Numbered from the stretch's first letter, positions 18,500 through 29,324 are shown. The stretch: 64,000 nucleotides of DNA from Corynebacterium sanguinis (GCF_007641235.1 NZ_CP038157.1:1798001-1862000), one strand, 5' to 3'. Notes: generated by a model from the letters alone, not told the origin. Made by a program: numbers and translations.

Positions 18500-19783
18500 G
18501 TGAGCGAAAACAGCACATTTCAGGCCCTGTCCGCCCCAAAGGGCGTGCCCGACTACGTCCCGCCGGCCTCGGCGACGTTTATCGCGGTGCGTGACGAGTT
18601 CGCGCGCCAAGCGCGGCTTGCCGGCTACCAGCACATCGAGCTGCCGGTGTTCGAGGACACCACGCTGTTCGCCCGCGGCGTGGGGGAATCGACCGATGTG
18701 GTCTCAAAGGAGATGTACACCTTCGCCGACCGCGGCGACCGCAGCGTCACGCTACGCCCGGAGGGAACGGCAGGGGTGATGCGCGCGGTGATCGAGCACA
18801 ACCTCGACCGCGGCTACCTGCCGGTCAAGCTCAATTACTATGGCCCGTTTTTCCGCTACGAGCGCCCCCAGGCGGGCCGCTACCGCCAGCTGCAGCAGGT
18901 GGGCGTGGAGGCCATCGGCGTCGACGACCCGCTTCTCGACGCCGAAATCATCGCCCTGGCCGACCGCTGCTACCGCGCCGTCGGCCTGACGGGCTTCCGC
19001 CTCGAGCTGACAAGCCTGGGAGACAACACCTGCCGGCCCGCCTACCGCGAGAAGCTGCAGAAGTTCCTCTTCTCCCTCGACCTGGATGAGGAAACGCGCC
19101 GGCGCGCGGAGATCAACCCGCTGCGGGTGCTCGACGACAAGCGCCCCGAGGTCAAGGCGATGACCGCGGATGCCCCGCTGATGATCGACCACCTCTCGGA
19201 CGAAGCGCGCGCGCACTTTGACACGGTGACCGCCACCCTCGACGCGATGGGCGTCGACTACGTGATCAACCCGCGCATGGTGCGCGGGCTGGACTACTAC
19301 ACCAAGACAACCTTTGAGTTCGTCCACGACGGTCTCGGGGCTCAGTCGGGTATCGGCGGCGGCGGGCGTTACGACGGCCTCATGGCCCAAATCGGCGGCC
19401 AGGACCTCTCCGGCATAGGCTTCGGCCTCGGTGTCGACCGCACCGTGCTCGCTCTCGAGGCGGAAGGCGTCACCCTCGATGGGGTTGAGCGCCGCGTCGA
19501 CGTGTTCGGGGTGGCGATGGGCGAGGAGGCGAGCAAACGCATGAGCTTGCTTATCGACGACCTCCGCGCCGCCGGAATTTCCGCCGACATGTCCTACGGC
19601 GGGCGCGGGCTCAAGGGCGCGATGAAGGGCGCCGACCGGGCGGGCGCGAAGTTCGCGCTCGTGCTCGGCGACAACGAGCTGGAGGCGAGCGAGGTCGCGG
19701 TGAAGAACCTCGCGGAGCACAGCCAGACCTCGGTGGCGCTTGACGCCCAGGCCGTGATCGCGGCGGTGGCTAGCACTCGGTGA
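18500..19783 (+). CDS. hisS: histidyl-tRNA synthetase
   Basis: 427 aa class II synthetase. Motif 2 is [15 protein letters not shown], the histidine-specific stretch is [14 protein letters not shown], motif 3 lies near [13 protein letters not shown], and a C-terminal anticodon-binding domain follows. The GTG start is preferred because of the -10 box 8 bases upstream and normal length. Its last 14 bp overlap the end of the convergent sdaA gene. Confidence 0.96.
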   Translation: MSENSTFQALSAPKGVPDYVPPASATFIAVRDEFARQARLAGYQHIELPVFEDTTLFARGVGESTDVVSKEMYTFADRGDRSVTLRPEGTAGVMRAVIEHNLDRGYLPVKLNYYGPFFRYERPQAGRYRQLQQVGVEAIGVDDPLLDAEIIALADRCYRAVGLTGFRLELTSLGDNTCRPAYREKLQKFLFSLDLDEETRRRAEINPLRVLDDKRPEVKAMTADAPLMIDHLSDEARAHFDTVTATLDAMGVDYVINPRMVRGLDYYTKTTFEFVHDGLGAQSGIGGGGRYDGLMAQIGGQDLSGIGFGLGVDRTVLALEAEGVTLDGVERRVDVFGVAMGEEASKRMSLLIDDLRAAGISADMSYGGRGLKGAMKGADRAGAKFALVLGDNELEASEVAVKNLAEHSQTSVALDAQAVIAAVASTR

Positions 19784-21164
19784 TGTTGACGGGAAGCCCG
19801 AGTTGAACGGCTAGCCCGCCCATCGAGGTTTCCTTGTATTTGGTCATCATGTCGCGGCCGGTGGCGGCCATGGTTTCCACGACGTCGTCGAGGGTGACGA
19901 TGTTCGTGCCGTCGCCAAGCTTGGCCAGGCGCGCGGCGTTGATCGCCTTGACCCCGCCGATGGCGTTGCGCTCGATGCAGGGCACCTGCACGAGCCCGCC
20001 GACTGGGTCGCAGGTCAGCCCCAGGTTGTGCTCAAGCGCGATCTCAGCGGCGTTTTCGACCTGTTCGGCGGTGCCGCCCAAAATGGCGCACATGCCCGCC
20101 GCGGCCATCGCGGAGGCGGAGCCGACCTCGCCCTGGCAGCCGACCTCGGCGCCCGAGATCGAGGCGTTCGTTTTGATGATCGCCCCGATCGCGCCGGCGG
20201 TGAGAAGAAACTCTCGGGCCCGCTCGTCGGTAAAGTCCTCGGTGAAATCACGGCAGTAGTGCATCACGGCGGGGATGATGCCCGCCGCGCCGTTCGTCGG
20301 GGCGGTGACCACCTGGCCGTGGGCGGCGTTTTCCTCGTTGACGGCGAGCGCGAAGAGGTTGACCCACTCCATCGCGTCGAGGCCGCGGGCCGTGGATTCC
20401 TCGTACTCGGCGGTGAGCAGGCGGTACAGACGCGGGGCGCGGCGGGTGACGTTGAGCCCGCCCGGCAGCACGCCTTCGGCTTTCAGCCCGTTGGCGACGC
20501 ACTCCTGCATCACGTTCCACACCGAATCGAGGTGCGCGCTGACCGTGTCCCAGCCGTGCAGGGCCTCCTCGTTTGCGCGCATCACCTCGGCGATGCTTAA
20601 TCCGTTGTCGCGGCAGTGGTTCAAAAGCTCCTCACCAGAGTGGAACTCGAAGGGGATTGTGTCGTCGGGCTGTTCCGTGGACACCCCAGCGCGGTTGCGG
20701 TGGGCTTCCATGCCCGCGCGGTCGAGGATGAACCCGCCGCCGACGGAGTAGTACTCCTTGCGCGAGGTAATGCGGTTGCCCTCAGCGTCCCACGCGTCGA
20801 AGATCAGGCAGTTGGGGTGCTGTGCGACCGGCTTGGGGTTAAACGTCACCTCGTAGTCGACGCTGCCCGCCGGCCCGGAGATGGTGCCGGACTCGGGGAT
20901 TGCCACCCCGGGCACCGGGTCGATGTCGGGCGTGGTGGTCGTCGGGGTGTAGCCGACAAGGCCGAGCAGGACCGCGCGGTCGGTCCCGTGCCCCACACCC
21001 GTGGCGGCCAGCGAACCGCGCAGCTCGACTCCCACGCGGGTGGGCAGCTCGCCGAGGTTGTCGACGAAGGCCATCGCCGCGCGCATCGGGCCAACGGTAT
21101 GGCTTGACGACGGCCCAATGCCGATGCTGAACAGGTCAACGACACTGACAGTATTCTGCGACAT
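19770..21164 (-). CDS. sdaA: L-serine dehydratase (iron-sulfur)
   Basis: 464 aa enzyme converting L-serine to pyruvate and ammonia with a [4Fe-4S] cluster. The N-terminal beta domain begins [20 protein letters not shown]. Cluster-region cysteines lie in [15 protein letters not shown] and [14 protein letters not shown]. The protein ends in ITEC; a C-terminal cysteine that reaches into the active site is known in Legionella SDH, and it is preserved here. The last codons overlap hisS by 14 bp. A TAGCAT box ends 7 bases before the ATG, suggesting a leaderless transcript. Confidence 0.95.
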   Translation of the reverse strand: MSQNTVSVVDLFSIGIGPSSSHTVGPMRAAMAFVDNLGELPTRVGVELRGSLAATGVGHGTDRAVLLGLVGYTPTTTTPDIDPVPGVAIPESGTISGPAGSVDYEVTFNPKPVAQHPNCLIFDAWDAEGNRITSRKEYYSVGGGFILDRAGMEAHRNRAGVSTEQPDDTIPFEFHSGEELLNHCRDNGLSIAEVMRANEEALHGWDTVSAHLDSVWNVMQECVANGLKAEGVLPGGLNVTRRAPRLYRLLTAEYEESTARGLDAMEWVNLFALAVNEENAAHGQVVTAPTNGAAGIIPAVMHYCRDFTEDFTDERAREFLLTAGAIGAIIKTNASISGAEVGCQGEVGSASAMAAAGMCAILGGTAEQVENAAEIALEHNLGLTCDPVGGLVQVPCIERNAIGGVKAINAARLAKLGDGTNIVTLDDVVETMAATGRDMMTKYKETSMGGLAVQLGLPVNITEC

Positions 21165-21171
21165 AAAACAG

Positions 21172-21177
21172 ATGCTA
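21172..21177 (-). promoter_or_regulatory. candidate -10 box (TAGCAT) of sdaA
   Basis: On the minus strand TAGCAT ends 7 bases before the sdaA ATG with no ribosome binding site. No clear -35 hexamer. Confidence 0.4.
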
Positions 21178-21187
21178 CCTCACTGAA

Positions 21188-21865
21188 CTATTCGCCACGG
21201 TGGCCCCGCAGCAGCTCGGAAAAAGGTATGAAATCATCGGTCACATCCACACCCGCCTTGCGTTTGCGCGGTGGGACGTCCGCGCTCGAGTCCGTCACCG
21301 CGCCGGCGAGCCCGCCAACGGAGCCCTCGGTGGCGACGATGAGCCGGGCCAGCTCGGCGGCGGCGCGGGCGACGCGCTTGTTAAAGTCCGCGCCCTCCGG
21401 CCCGCCGAAATCATCAGTGGCGGCGAACAGCGAGGTGGGAACCACGACGGCGCGCATGTACGACAGCAGCGGGCGCATCGCGTACTCAGTCACCAGCGAG
21501 TGGCGCGCCGTGCCCGCGGTCGCGGCGATAATCGTCGGCATTCCGTTGAGGGCGTCGGTGTCCAGCACGTCGAAAAACATCTTGAACAAACCCGTGTAGC
21601 TCGCCTTGAACACCGGGGTGACGGCAACCAGGGCGTCGGCCGCGCTGAGCTGGGTCTTGACCTCGTCGAGGTGGGCGGTAGACATGCCCGTCGAGGTGTG
21701 CTGGGCCAGATCCGCCGTAAGCTCGCGCAGCTCAATGGTGGTCACCTTGAGCTTCTCGCCGCGCCCGCCGACGGCCGAGGACACCGCATTAGCGATCGTG
21801 TCGGCCACCTGGCGCGTTGTGGAGGGCGTCGATAAGCCAGCGGAAAGAACAATCAGGCGCTTCAT
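21188..21865 (-). CDS. FMN reductase, CE1759 type
   Basis: 225 aa flavodoxin-fold NADPH-dependent FMN reductase. It begins MKRLIVLSAGLSTPSTTRQV, a phosphate-binding loop of the family, and has LVAVTPVFKASYTGLFKMFFD, the usual flavin-contact segment. Its start shares one base (TAATG) with the stop of the upstream monooxygenase gene, so the two are coupled. It is expected to supply reduced FMN to that monooxygenase. The C-terminal 35 residues are charged and probably flexible. Confidence 0.86.
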   Translation of the reverse strand: MKRLIVLSAGLSTPSTTRQVADTIANAVSSAVGGRGEKLKVTTIELRELTADLAQHTSTGMSTAHLDEVKTQLSAADALVAVTPVFKASYTGLFKMFFDVLDTDALNGMPTIIAATAGTARHSLVTEYAMRPLLSYMRAVVVPTSLFAATDDFGGPEGADFNKRVARAAAELARLIVATEGSVGGLAGAVTDSSADVPPRKRKAGVDVTDDFIPFSELLRGHRGE

Positions 21866-22998
21866 TAATTCGCCTCCCCGTCGTTGCCCGGGTTGACCTC
21901 GAAGTGCGGCAGCGAGAGGCCTTCGCGCTTCGCGGCCAGCAGGGTGTCAAACGTCGGCGGGTCTGACGGCACATGGTCTGGGCGGCGCGCCTCCATGCGG
22001 CGGCGCAGCTCGGGCACGACCTCGGCGGCAAGGCGCTCAAGCTGGTTCAGCACGACCTCCAGCGGTAAACCGGCGTGGTCGATGAGGAAGAGCTGGCGCT
22101 GGTAATCGCCCACCCAGTCCGCGAACTGCATTGTGCGCTCAATAATCATCTCCGGCGTTCCCACCGTCAGCGGGGTCAGCTCGGTGAACTCCTCCAGCGA
22201 GGGGCCGTGGCCGTAGACGGGGGCGTTGTCGAAGTAGGGGCGGAACTCCTTTTTCGCCTGTTCCTCGGAGTCGGCGATGTAGACCTGCCCGCCGAGGCCG
22301 ACGATCGCCTGGTCCGCGCTGCCGTGGCCGTGCGCCTCATAGCGGCGGCGGTACAGGTCAACCATGGAGGCGGTGTGCTCCTTGTTCCAAAAAATGTTGT
22401 TGTGGAAGAAGCCGTCGCCGTAGTAGGCGGCCTGCTCGGCGATCTGCGGGGAGCGGATCGAACCGTGCCAGACGAACGGCGCTACGCCCTCAAGCGGAGC
22501 CGGGGTGGCGGTGAAGCCCTGCAGGGGAGTGCGGAACTGGCCCTGCCAGTTCACCACAGGTTCGCGCCACAGCCGGCGCAGCAGGTGGTAGTTCTCCACG
22601 GCGAGCGGGATGCCCTGGCGGATGTCTTTGCCGAACCAGGGGTAGACGGGGCCGGTGTTGCCGCGGCCCATCATCAGGTCCATGCGTCCGTCGACGAGGT
22701 TCTGCAGGAAGGAGTAATCCTCGGCGATACGCACCGGGTCCGTGGTGGTGATGAGCGTGGTCGCGGTTGACAGCTGGATGTTCTTCGTCTTCGCGCCGAT
22801 GTGGGCGAGGTGGGTAGTCGGCGCAGAGGGGACGAACGGCGGGTTGTGGTGCTGGCCGGTGGCGAAGACATCGAGCCCGAGCTCGTCGGCTCTAACGGCA
22901 ATCGCCGTCATGGCGTCGATGCGCTCCTTTTCCGTGGGGGTTGTTCCCGTGGTGGGGTCGGTGGTGACGTCGCCGATGGTGAAAATTCCGAACTGCAA
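21865..22998 (-). CDS. luciferase-like FMN-dependent monooxygenase, CE1758 type
   Basis: 377 aa LLM-class oxidoreductase with a TIM-barrel fold (GIFTIGDVTTDPTTGTTP, TGQHHNPPFVPSAP, MMGRGNTGPVYPWFG). The pair monooxygenase plus FMN reductase is a recognised duo first named from C. efficiens. Start is TTG with AGAGG 7 bases upstream. Substrate is unknown; desulfonation, ring cleavage or detoxification are all possible, and nothing adjacent narrows this. Confidence 0.86.
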   Translation of the reverse strand: MQFGIFTIGDVTTDPTTGTTPTEKERIDAMTAIAVRADELGLDVFATGQHHNPPFVPSAPTTHLAHIGAKTKNIQLSTATTLITTTDPVRIAEDYSFLQNLVDGRMDLMMGRGNTGPVYPWFGKDIRQGIPLAVENYHLLRRLWREPVVNWQGQFRTPLQGFTATPAPLEGVAPFVWHGSIRSPQIAEQAAYYGDGFFHNNIFWNKEHTASMVDLYRRRYEAHGHGSADQAIVGLGGQVYIADSEEQAKKEFRPYFDNAPVYGHGPSLEEFTELTPLTVGTPEMIIERTMQFADWVGDYQRQLFLIDHAGLPLEVVLNQLERLAAEVVPELRRRMEARRPDHVPSDPPTFDTLLAAKREGLSLPHFEVNPGNDGEAN

Positions 22999-23079
22999 GG
23001 GTGAGCCTCTTTCTTAAGTAGTTTCTTTGCTTCTACCCTAGCGCAACAATGATGACGTGTCACCTATTCCAGGGGCGGG

Positions 23080-23790
23080 CTAAGCCTCCATGAGGTTGGG
23101 AATGTCGGATGCCGTGGCCACGGCAAGAGGCCTCTGGGTGTCCCGGCCCGCCTCGGTGATGATCGCGGCGCGGGGCAGGGTGCCGTCGGCAAGCGGAGTG
23201 GTCAAAGCGTTGAGCACAGCGACTGCGGTTGCGGTGCGCGGCAGAAAGACCGCCTGATCCTGGCTTTCGGAATAGTGCAGCGCCTCGGCGACGGTCTTCG
23301 CGTCCAACCTGTCGTCGGCCCCCACATCCGCGGCCACCCACCGGGCAATGGCGTTGGTGGTGAGTAGGCCGACGTACTTAGTGCCGTCGTAGATGGGGAA
23401 CTGCGAGATCTTGCTCTCGCGCAGGGTTGTCAGTGGCGAGTGGATGTCGTCGTCAGGCGCGAAGGTGACCACCTGCTGCGCGCCGAGGACACTCAGCGCC
23501 AGCGCGGGGCGAAGAAGTACGTCGCGGATGCGCTCAATAGTCGCGATCGTCTCCGGCAGCGGCTCCGCGATGGGTTTGAAATTCCGGTACTCGCCGTGGC
23601 TGATCGCGTTGCGCAGCTCCGCGAACTCCTTCAAGTCGGCGGCGTACTCGCGCGAGACAAGCCCCTTCTTGGCAGCGAGGTTGACCATCCAGGAAAAACC
23701 GTCCGATTTCTTCGCGTTCAATGTATCACGCAAAAACGCTTCGATGTCGTTGAACGCGGCGAGAAAAGACGTCGCACGGTTTTCAGTCAT
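23080..23790 (-). CDS. CBS-pair domain protein
   Basis: 236 aa. Residues 1-95 form an alpha-helical N-terminal part (AFNDIEAFLRDTL, RNAISHGEY). Two CBS motifs follow, from about residue 95 (LSVLGAQQVVTF, ISQFPIYDGTKYVGLLT) to the end (GTLPRAAIITEAGRDTQ). CBS pairs usually bind adenosyl nucleotides and regulate a partner. It begins 3 bp after the stop of the metallopeptidase gene, so the two are probably co-transcribed. No partner enzyme is evident. Confidence 0.83.
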   Translation of the reverse strand: MTENRATSFLAAFNDIEAFLRDTLNAKKSDGFSWMVNLAAKKGLVSREYAADLKEFAELRNAISHGEYRNFKPIAEPLPETIATIERIRDVLLRPALALSVLGAQQVVTFAPDDDIHSPLTTLRESKISQFPIYDGTKYVGLLTTNAIARWVAADVGADDRLDAKTVAEALHYSESQDQAVFLPRTATAVAVLNALTTPLADGTLPRAAIITEAGRDTQRPLAVATASDIPNLMEA

Positions 23791-23793
23791 GGC

Positions 23794-24690
23794 TTAGGAA
23801 TATACGCCGCGGTCCAGGTAGTCGCAGGCGCGCATGTGGCCGTCCTGGTAACCGCGCAGGAACGCCTCCTCGCGCTGCTGGGAGGAACCGTGCGTCCACA
23901 CATCGGGGTTGACCTCGCCGCCGGAACGCTTCTGAATGTTGTCGTCGCCCACCGCGCGAGCGCTCTGAATCGCCGAGGAGATCTGCTCGCTCGTAAACGG
24001 CTCCAGGACAGCGTCCTCACCCTTGTCGGCGTGCGATGCCCACAGGCCCGCATAGCAGTCGGCCTGAAGCTCGATGGCAACGGCCGCGGAATCCTCTCCG
24101 GGATTGTTGTAATTGCTCATGCCCAAAGTGCCCTCAAGCTGCTGGATGTGGTGGCCCATCTCGTGTGCGACAACGTACATCTGGGCGAGAGGGGCGTCCG
24201 AGCCACCGAGCTGCTCCAACTGGTCGAAAAAGCTGACGTCGAAGTAGGCGGTGGTGTCCGCGGGGCAGTAGAACGGGCCTGTCTGTGCTAACGCCATACC
24301 GCACCCGGAACGGTCGGTATCTTGGAAAAAGTGCAGCCCGGGCTGGACATATTCAATGCCGGCCTCGGCGGGAAGGACGTCCTGCCAGACACCGTCGACG
24401 CTGACCGCCGTCGCCTCCAGGCGGCAATCGACGTATTCGTTCTGCGCACCCGAGGAGTTGCAGTGGTCGAGGTTGTAGTCCCCGCCATCGGAGACCTGAT
24501 TGGGATTCGCCTGCGGCAGAGGCATCTGCCCGCCGCCTCCACCGCCGCCGCCGAGGAGGAGGAACAGGCCGAGTAGTAGCAGCGAGCCCAGGCCGCCGCC
24601 GCCGATCACCATCGGGGCTGCACCCCGGCCGCCACCGGAGCTGGTTGTCGCGCGGTTGCCGGAACGGCGGTAGCTGTTTTTGAAAGTCAT
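23794..24690 (-). CDS. neutral zinc metallopeptidase, YpfJ family, membrane-anchored
   Basis: 298 aa from the ATG at 24690; an in-frame start seven codons upstream is possible. A short basic head and one helix (residues 28-47, followed by a long glycine run) anchor it. The zinc site HEMGHH is at residues 166-171 with E167 as base. Cysteines in DHCNSSG, VDCR, SGCG and FYCP may form disulfides outside the cell. Substrates of this family are not known. A CAAAAT box ends 7 bases before the chosen ATG. Confidence 0.85.
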   Translation of the reverse strand: MTFKNSYRRSGNRATTSSGGGRGAAPMVIGGGGLGSLLLLGLFLLLGGGGGGGGQMPLPQANPNQVSDGGDYNLDHCNSSGAQNEYVDCRLEATAVSVDGVWQDVLPAEAGIEYVQPGLHFFQDTDRSGCGMALAQTGPFYCPADTTAYFDVSFFDQLEQLGGSDAPLAQMYVVAHEMGHHIQQLEGTLGMSNYNNPGEDSAAVAIELQADCYAGLWASHADKGEDAVLEPFTSEQISSAIQSARAVGDDNIQKRSGGEVNPDVWTHGSSQQREEAFLRGYQDGHMRACDYLDRGVYS

Positions 24691-24911
24691 GGCAGCAATT
24701 TTGCCAAACACTGACCTTCACCGCGCGCTTGCGCTGCCTGAAACATCGCGCGTCGGCGTCGCAGGCGGCTCACGGGGCCGACTCGGGTGCCGTGCGGGGA
24801 GAAAGAGTAGAGTAGAAGCCCGCTATGCGTTGCCGCGTACGAGGCCGACACAACCGGCCTGCTATTCATTAAGGCAACAACCCCGTGACTAGAAGGACGT
24901 GGAAAAAGACA

Positions 24912-26720
24912 GTGCTGCGCACCCACCTTGCCGGAGACCTCCGCACAGAACTCGATGGCCAGACAGTAACTCTCACCGGGTGGGTCTCGCGCCGCCGCGA
25001 CCACGGAGGCGTTATCTTCATCGACCTGCGCGACCGCTCCGGTCTCGCGCAGGTGGTGTTCCGCGAGTCCGAGGTCGCCGAGGCGGCTCACGACCTGCGC
25101 AGCGAGTACTGCATCCAGGTCACCGGCGTGGTCGAGCCGCGCCCGGAGGGCTCCGCCAACCCGAACCTCGCCTCCGGCGAGATCGAGGTCAACGCAGTCG
25201 AGCTGACGGTGTTGAACAAGGCCGCCGCACTGCCCTTCCAGGTCGAGGACTTCTCCTCCAACGAGGTCGGCGAGGAAACCCGCCTGAAGTACCGCTACCT
25301 TGACCTGCGCCGCGAGCGCCAGGCCGCCGCGCTGCGTCTGCGCTCCGACGCCAACCGCGCCGCCCGCGAGGTGCTCAGCCGCCACGACTTCACCGAGATT
25401 GAAACCCCGACGCTGACCCGCTCCACGCCCGAGGGCGCGCGCGACTTCCTCGTGCCGGCGCGCCTGCGCCCCGGCTCCTGGTACGCGCTGCCGCAGTCGC
25501 CGCAGCTGTTCAAGCAGCTGCTCATGGTGGCCGGCATGGAGCGCTACTTCCAGATCGCGCGATGCTACCGCGACGAGGACTTCCGCGCCGACCGCCAGCC
25601 GGAGTTCACGCAGCTCGACATCGAGGCGAGCTTCGTCGACCAGGAGGACATCATCGAGCTGGCCGAGGAAATCCTCGTCGAGCTGTGGAAGCTTATCGGC
25701 GTGGACATCTCCACCCCGATCCCGCGCATGACGTACGCCGAGGCCATGGAGAAGTACGGCTCGGACAAACCCGACCTGCGCTTCGGCATTGAGCTGGTGG
25801 ACTGCACCGAGTTCTTCAAGGACACCCCCTTCCGCGTGTTCCAAAACGAGTACGTCGGCGCTGTCGTCATGGAAGGCGGGGCCTCCCAGCCGCGCCGCCA
25901 ACTCGATGCGTGGCAGGAGTGGGCGAAACAGCGTGGCGCCAAGGGCCTGGCGTACATCCTGGTCCAGGAGGACGGCGAGCTGTCCGGACCGGTGGCCAAG
26001 AACATCACCGACGCGGAAAAGGCGTCCATCGCGCAACACGTCGGTGCGAAGCCGGGGGACTGCATCTTCTTCGCCGCGGGCGACACCAAGAGCTACCGCG
26101 CGCTGCTCGGCGCAGCCCGTGGCGAAATCGCACGCAAGCTCGATCTGATCAAGGAGGGCGACTGGGCGTTTACGTGGGTCGTCGACGCGCCGATGTTCGA
26201 GCCCTCCGCAGACGCCACCGCGTCGGGCGACGTCGCGCTGGGCCACTCCAAGTGGACCGCTGTGCACCACGCGTTTACCTCCCCGAAGCCGGAGTACCTT
26301 CACTCCTTCGACTCCGAGCCCTCAGAGGCGCTGGCGTACGCCTACGACATCGTCTGCAACGGCAACGAGATCGGAGGCGGCTCGATCCGTATCCACCAGC
26401 GCGACGTCCAGGAGCGCGTGTTCAAGGTCATGGGGATCACGGAGGAAGAGGCCCAGGAGAAGTTCGGCTTCCTACTCGAGGCCTTCGCCTTCGGTGCCCC
26501 GCCGCACGGCGGCATCGCGTTTGGCTGGGACCGCATTGTTTCGCTGCTCGGAGGGTTCGACTCCATCCGCGACGTCATCGCCTTCCCGAAGTCCGGCGGC
26601 GGCGTGGACCCGCTGACCGATGCGCCCGCGCCGATTCCGACGGCACAGCGCAAGGAAACCGGTGTCGATTTCAAACCGAAGAAGGTTGACGCCCCGGCTG
26701 ATTCGGGCGCCCCCAACTAA
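24912..26720 (+). CDS. aspS: aspartyl-tRNA synthetase, probably non-discriminating
   Basis: 602 aa bacterial-type AspRS. An OB-fold anticodon domain ([30 protein letters not shown]), class II core with motif 2 ([20 protein letters not shown]), GAD insert, and motif 3 ([12 protein letters not shown]). The GTG at 24912 is chosen because homologues begin LRTHLAG; a GTG at 24885 adds nine residues. The anticodon domain has His in RRRDHGG where the discriminating E. coli enzyme has Leu, so it may also charge tRNA-Asn with Asp for repair by GatCAB. Confidence 0.95.
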   Translation: MLRTHLAGDLRTELDGQTVTLTGWVSRRRDHGGVIFIDLRDRSGLAQVVFRESEVAEAAHDLRSEYCIQVTGVVEPRPEGSANPNLASGEIEVNAVELTVLNKAAALPFQVEDFSSNEVGEETRLKYRYLDLRRERQAAALRLRSDANRAAREVLSRHDFTEIETPTLTRSTPEGARDFLVPARLRPGSWYALPQSPQLFKQLLMVAGMERYFQIARCYRDEDFRADRQPEFTQLDIEASFVDQEDIIELAEEILVELWKLIGVDISTPIPRMTYAEAMEKYGSDKPDLRFGIELVDCTEFFKDTPFRVFQNEYVGAVVMEGGASQPRRQLDAWQEWAKQRGAKGLAYILVQEDGELSGPVAKNITDAEKASIAQHVGAKPGDCIFFAAGDTKSYRALLGAARGEIARKLDLIKEGDWAFTWVVDAPMFEPSADATASGDVALGHSKWTAVHHAFTSPKPEYLHSFDSEPSEALAYAYDIVCNGNEIGGGSIRIHQRDVQERVFKVMGITEEEAQEKFGFLLEAFAFGAPPHGGIAFGWDRIVSLLGGFDSIRDVIAFPKSGGGVDPLTDAPAPIPTAQRKETGVDFKPKKVDAPADSGAPN

Positions 26721-26731
26721 GGAGCCGACGC

Positions 26732-27964
26732 ATGGAGCAAAGCGACGTCATCGCCGCTGCTGAGGGCATCCTGACCCGCCGCTTTGGCGGGGCGCAGGAG
26801 CTTGTCGACGCCACCCGCCTGCCCGGCTCGGGCCTCGCCGGCGTCTACCGCGCGAAGGTGGCCACGAACCCCTTCCTGCAGCACCGCTCCGTGGTAGTGA
26901 AGTACTCTCCGCTAGTCGGTGACCCCCTCGAGGACGCGGCGTACCTGCGGGAGGTCGTGGCGTACCAGTTCACGACGTCGTTAAGCGAAGAGGTGCGACC
27001 AGGCCCGGTGCTCCTCGGCTACGACGTTGACAAGCGCATCATTATCATCACCGACTCAGGCGACGGCGACACCCTGGACAGCCTGCTCGCGGAGTCCACC
27101 GCTGAAGAGCGGGTCAACGTGCTGCGTTCCTTCGGCTCGGCACTGGGCAGGATGCACGCCGGCACAGCCGACAAGGAAGACGCGTTCAACGTGCTCTTTA
27201 GCCGCCTGACCCGCGCCCACAGCGGTGCCGAGGGAGTACAAAACCTTCGCGACCGGTTGCTTTTCCACCGCATCCGGCTCGGGCTGGAAATGATGGAGCA
27301 GGCCGGCATCGAGGTGCCCGACGAGGTCAAAACCGTCGCCGAACACGGTAGCTACCGCCTGCTCAAGGGCGGAAACCGCGCGTTCACACCCTTCGACCTC
27401 GCGCCCGACAACGTGATCTACGCCGGGACGATCCAATTCCTCGACTACGAGTGGGCGGGATTTCGCGACGTCACCTTCGACCTCGCATCGGTGATCGCGG
27501 GCTTTCCCAACTACATCTCCACCGACCCGATTACCGACGAGGAAGCCCACGTGTTCACCGAGGCCTGGGTGCGCGAGGTCAGCGGGCTGTGGCCGGAAGT
27601 GGAGCGACCGGAGACCCTGCATGCACGGATCACCGCCGCGCTTATCGCCTGGGCGCTGTCCAGCGTTTCCGTGCTCAACGTCAACGCCCACAGCGAGGTG
27701 TGGGAGCAGGACGAGACAATCACCGCTGATTTCCAGGCTGCGGGAGTCGATGTCGGTGCGGGCGTGCATCTGGAAGAGTTCGAGGTCAGCGGCGATTTGT
27801 TGCGGCCCTCGCACCAGGGGCCGTTTACAGCCGACGAGAAGCTCGTGCGCCGCGATCTGTACGAGACGTTCGAAGCACTCGCGCGCTACTCCGGCGCTGG
27901 TGACGACCCCGCGTACAAGGAAATCTCCGAGTTCGCGCACGCGGTGGCGCGCAGGCTGAGTTAG
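26732..27964 (+). CDS. phosphotransferase with aminoglycoside-kinase fold
   Basis: 410 aa. The C-terminal half has the kinase-like signature: [10 protein letters not shown], matching the D-x4-N catalytic loop (His two residues before Asp is replaced by Pro), then [17 protein letters not shown], the metal-binding Asp. The N-terminal half has [21 protein letters not shown]. This fold includes antibiotic, choline and homoserine kinases; nothing here shows resistance. It starts 11 bp after aspS and ends 10 bp before rarA. Substrate unknown. Confidence 0.82.
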   Translation: MEQSDVIAAAEGILTRRFGGAQELVDATRLPGSGLAGVYRAKVATNPFLQHRSVVVKYSPLVGDPLEDAAYLREVVAYQFTTSLSEEVRPGPVLLGYDVDKRIIIITDSGDGDTLDSLLAESTAEERVNVLRSFGSALGRMHAGTADKEDAFNVLFSRLTRAHSGAEGVQNLRDRLLFHRIRLGLEMMEQAGIEVPDEVKTVAEHGSYRLLKGGNRAFTPFDLAPDNVIYAGTIQFLDYEWAGFRDVTFDLASVIAGFPNYISTDPITDEEAHVFTEAWVREVSGLWPEVERPETLHARITAALIAWALSSVSVLNVNAHSEVWEQDETITADFQAAGVDVGAGVHLEEFEVSGDLLRPSHQGPFTADEKLVRRDLYETFEALARYSGAGDDPAYKEISEFAHAVARRLS

Positions 27965-27974
27965 GCGGCCGGCC

Positions 27975-29324
27975 ATGGAGGAGGGACTGTTCGGCAACGA
28001 TCTGGCCGCCCGCGCGGCGGGCAACCGCGGCTCCAGCCTGTTCGCCGTAGGGGAGTCCGCCCCGCTCGCCGCGCGGATGCGCCCGCAGAGCCTAAGCGAT
28101 GTCGTCGGCCAGGACCACGTGCTGGGCGAGGGCAAGCCGCTGCGCCGGCTCGTCGAGGGCTCCGGCGCGGCGTCCGTGATCCTCTACGGCCCGCCCGGGA
28201 CGGGAAAGACCACCATCGCCTCGCTGATCGCGTCAACGATGGGGCAGAACTTCGTGGGTCTGTCGGCGCTGTCGTCCGGGGTCAAAGAGGTCCGCGAGGT
28301 CATCGCGCAGGCCCGCCGCGACATAGCGCGCGGCGAGAAAACTGTGTTGTTTATCGACGAGGTGCACCGGTTTTCCAAAACACAGCAGGATGCACTCCTC
28401 GCCGCGGTGGAGAACCGCACCGTGCTGCTGGTCGCGGCGACGACGGAGAACCCGTCGTTTAGTGTCGTGGCGCCGCTGCTGTCGCGCTCGCTGCTGCTGC
28501 AGCTGCGCTCGCTTGAGCCCGATGACATCGGCCGCGTGCTCGACCGCGCGATGGAAGACGAACGCGGCGTGGGCGGGGACAAGACGCTCGAGCCGGCCGC
28601 CCGCGAGCAGCTCGTGTTGCTCGCCGGCGGTGACGCGCGCCGCGCCCTGACCTACCTCGAAGCCGCCGCCGAAGCGATCGACGATGGCGGCGCGATCACC
28701 GTCGAGGTGGTGCACGACAACGTCAACCGCGCGATCGTGCGTTACGACCGCGACGGGGACCAGCACTACGACGTCATCTCCGCGTTTATCAAGTCGATCC
28801 GCGGCTCGGACGTCGATGCGGCTCTGCACTACCTGGCGCGCATGATCGAGGCGGGGGAGGACCCCCGGTTCATCGCGCGCCGCCTGGTCATCCACGCCTC
28901 GGAGGACATCGGGATGGCGGATCCGACCGCGCTGCAGACGGCGTCGGCCGCGGCCCAGGCCGTGCAGTTCATCGGGATGCCGGAAGGGCGGCTCGCCCTC
29001 GCCCAGGCGACGATCCACCTCGCCACGGCGCCGAAGAGCAATGCCGTCTACGAAGCGATCAACCGCGCTCAGGCGGACGTCGCTAAGGGCAAAGCTGGCC
29101 CGGTCCCCGCGCACCTGCGTGACGGGCACTACAAGAATGCGGAGGCGATGGGAAACGCCGTGGGCTACGTCTACCCGCACGACGATGAGCGTGGGGTGGT
29201 TCAGCAGCGCTACATTCCGGAGGGTCTCGACGACGCCGTCTACTACGACCCGGCTGGCCATGGCGCGGAGAAGCGGATCAGGGAATACTTGGGCCGGCTG
29301 CGGCGGATGGTGCGCGGCAGCTAG
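27975..29324 (+). CDS. rarA: replication-associated recombination ATPase RarA (MgsA)
   Basis: 449 aa AAA+ clamp-loader-like ATPase acting at stalled forks. Walker A is [10 protein letters not shown], Walker [12 protein letters not shown], sensor 1 ATTENPSF, and the C-terminal tetramerisation domain has [14 protein letters not shown]. Length and domain order are normal. It lies between an APH-fold kinase and alaS, as in many actinobacteria. Confidence 0.94.
   Translation: MEEGLFGNDLAARAAGNRGSSLFAVGESAPLAARMRPQSLSDVVGQDHVLGEGKPLRRLVEGSGAASVILYGPPGTGKTTIASLIASTMGQNFVGLSALSSGVKEVREVIAQARRDIARGEKTVLFIDEVHRFSKTQQDALLAAVENRTVLLVAATTENPSFSVVAPLLSRSLLLQLRSLEPDDIGRVLDRAMEDERGVGGDKTLEPAAREQLVLLAGGDARRALTYLEAAAEAIDDGGAITVEVVHDNVNRAIVRYDRDGDQHYDVISAFIKSIRGSDVDAALHYLARMIEAGEDPRFIARRLVIHASEDIGMADPTALQTASAAAQAVQFIGMPEGRLALAQATIHLATAPKSNAVYEAINRAQADVAKGKAGPVPAHLRDGHYKNAEAMGNAVGYVYPHDDERGVVQQRYIPEGLDDAVYYDPAGHGAEKRIREYLGRLRRMVRGS

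Noticed and set aside
26732..27964. Aminoglycoside resistance gene
   Set aside because: Only the kinase fold is shared. The Brenner His is missing, and the gene sits in a conserved housekeeping context.
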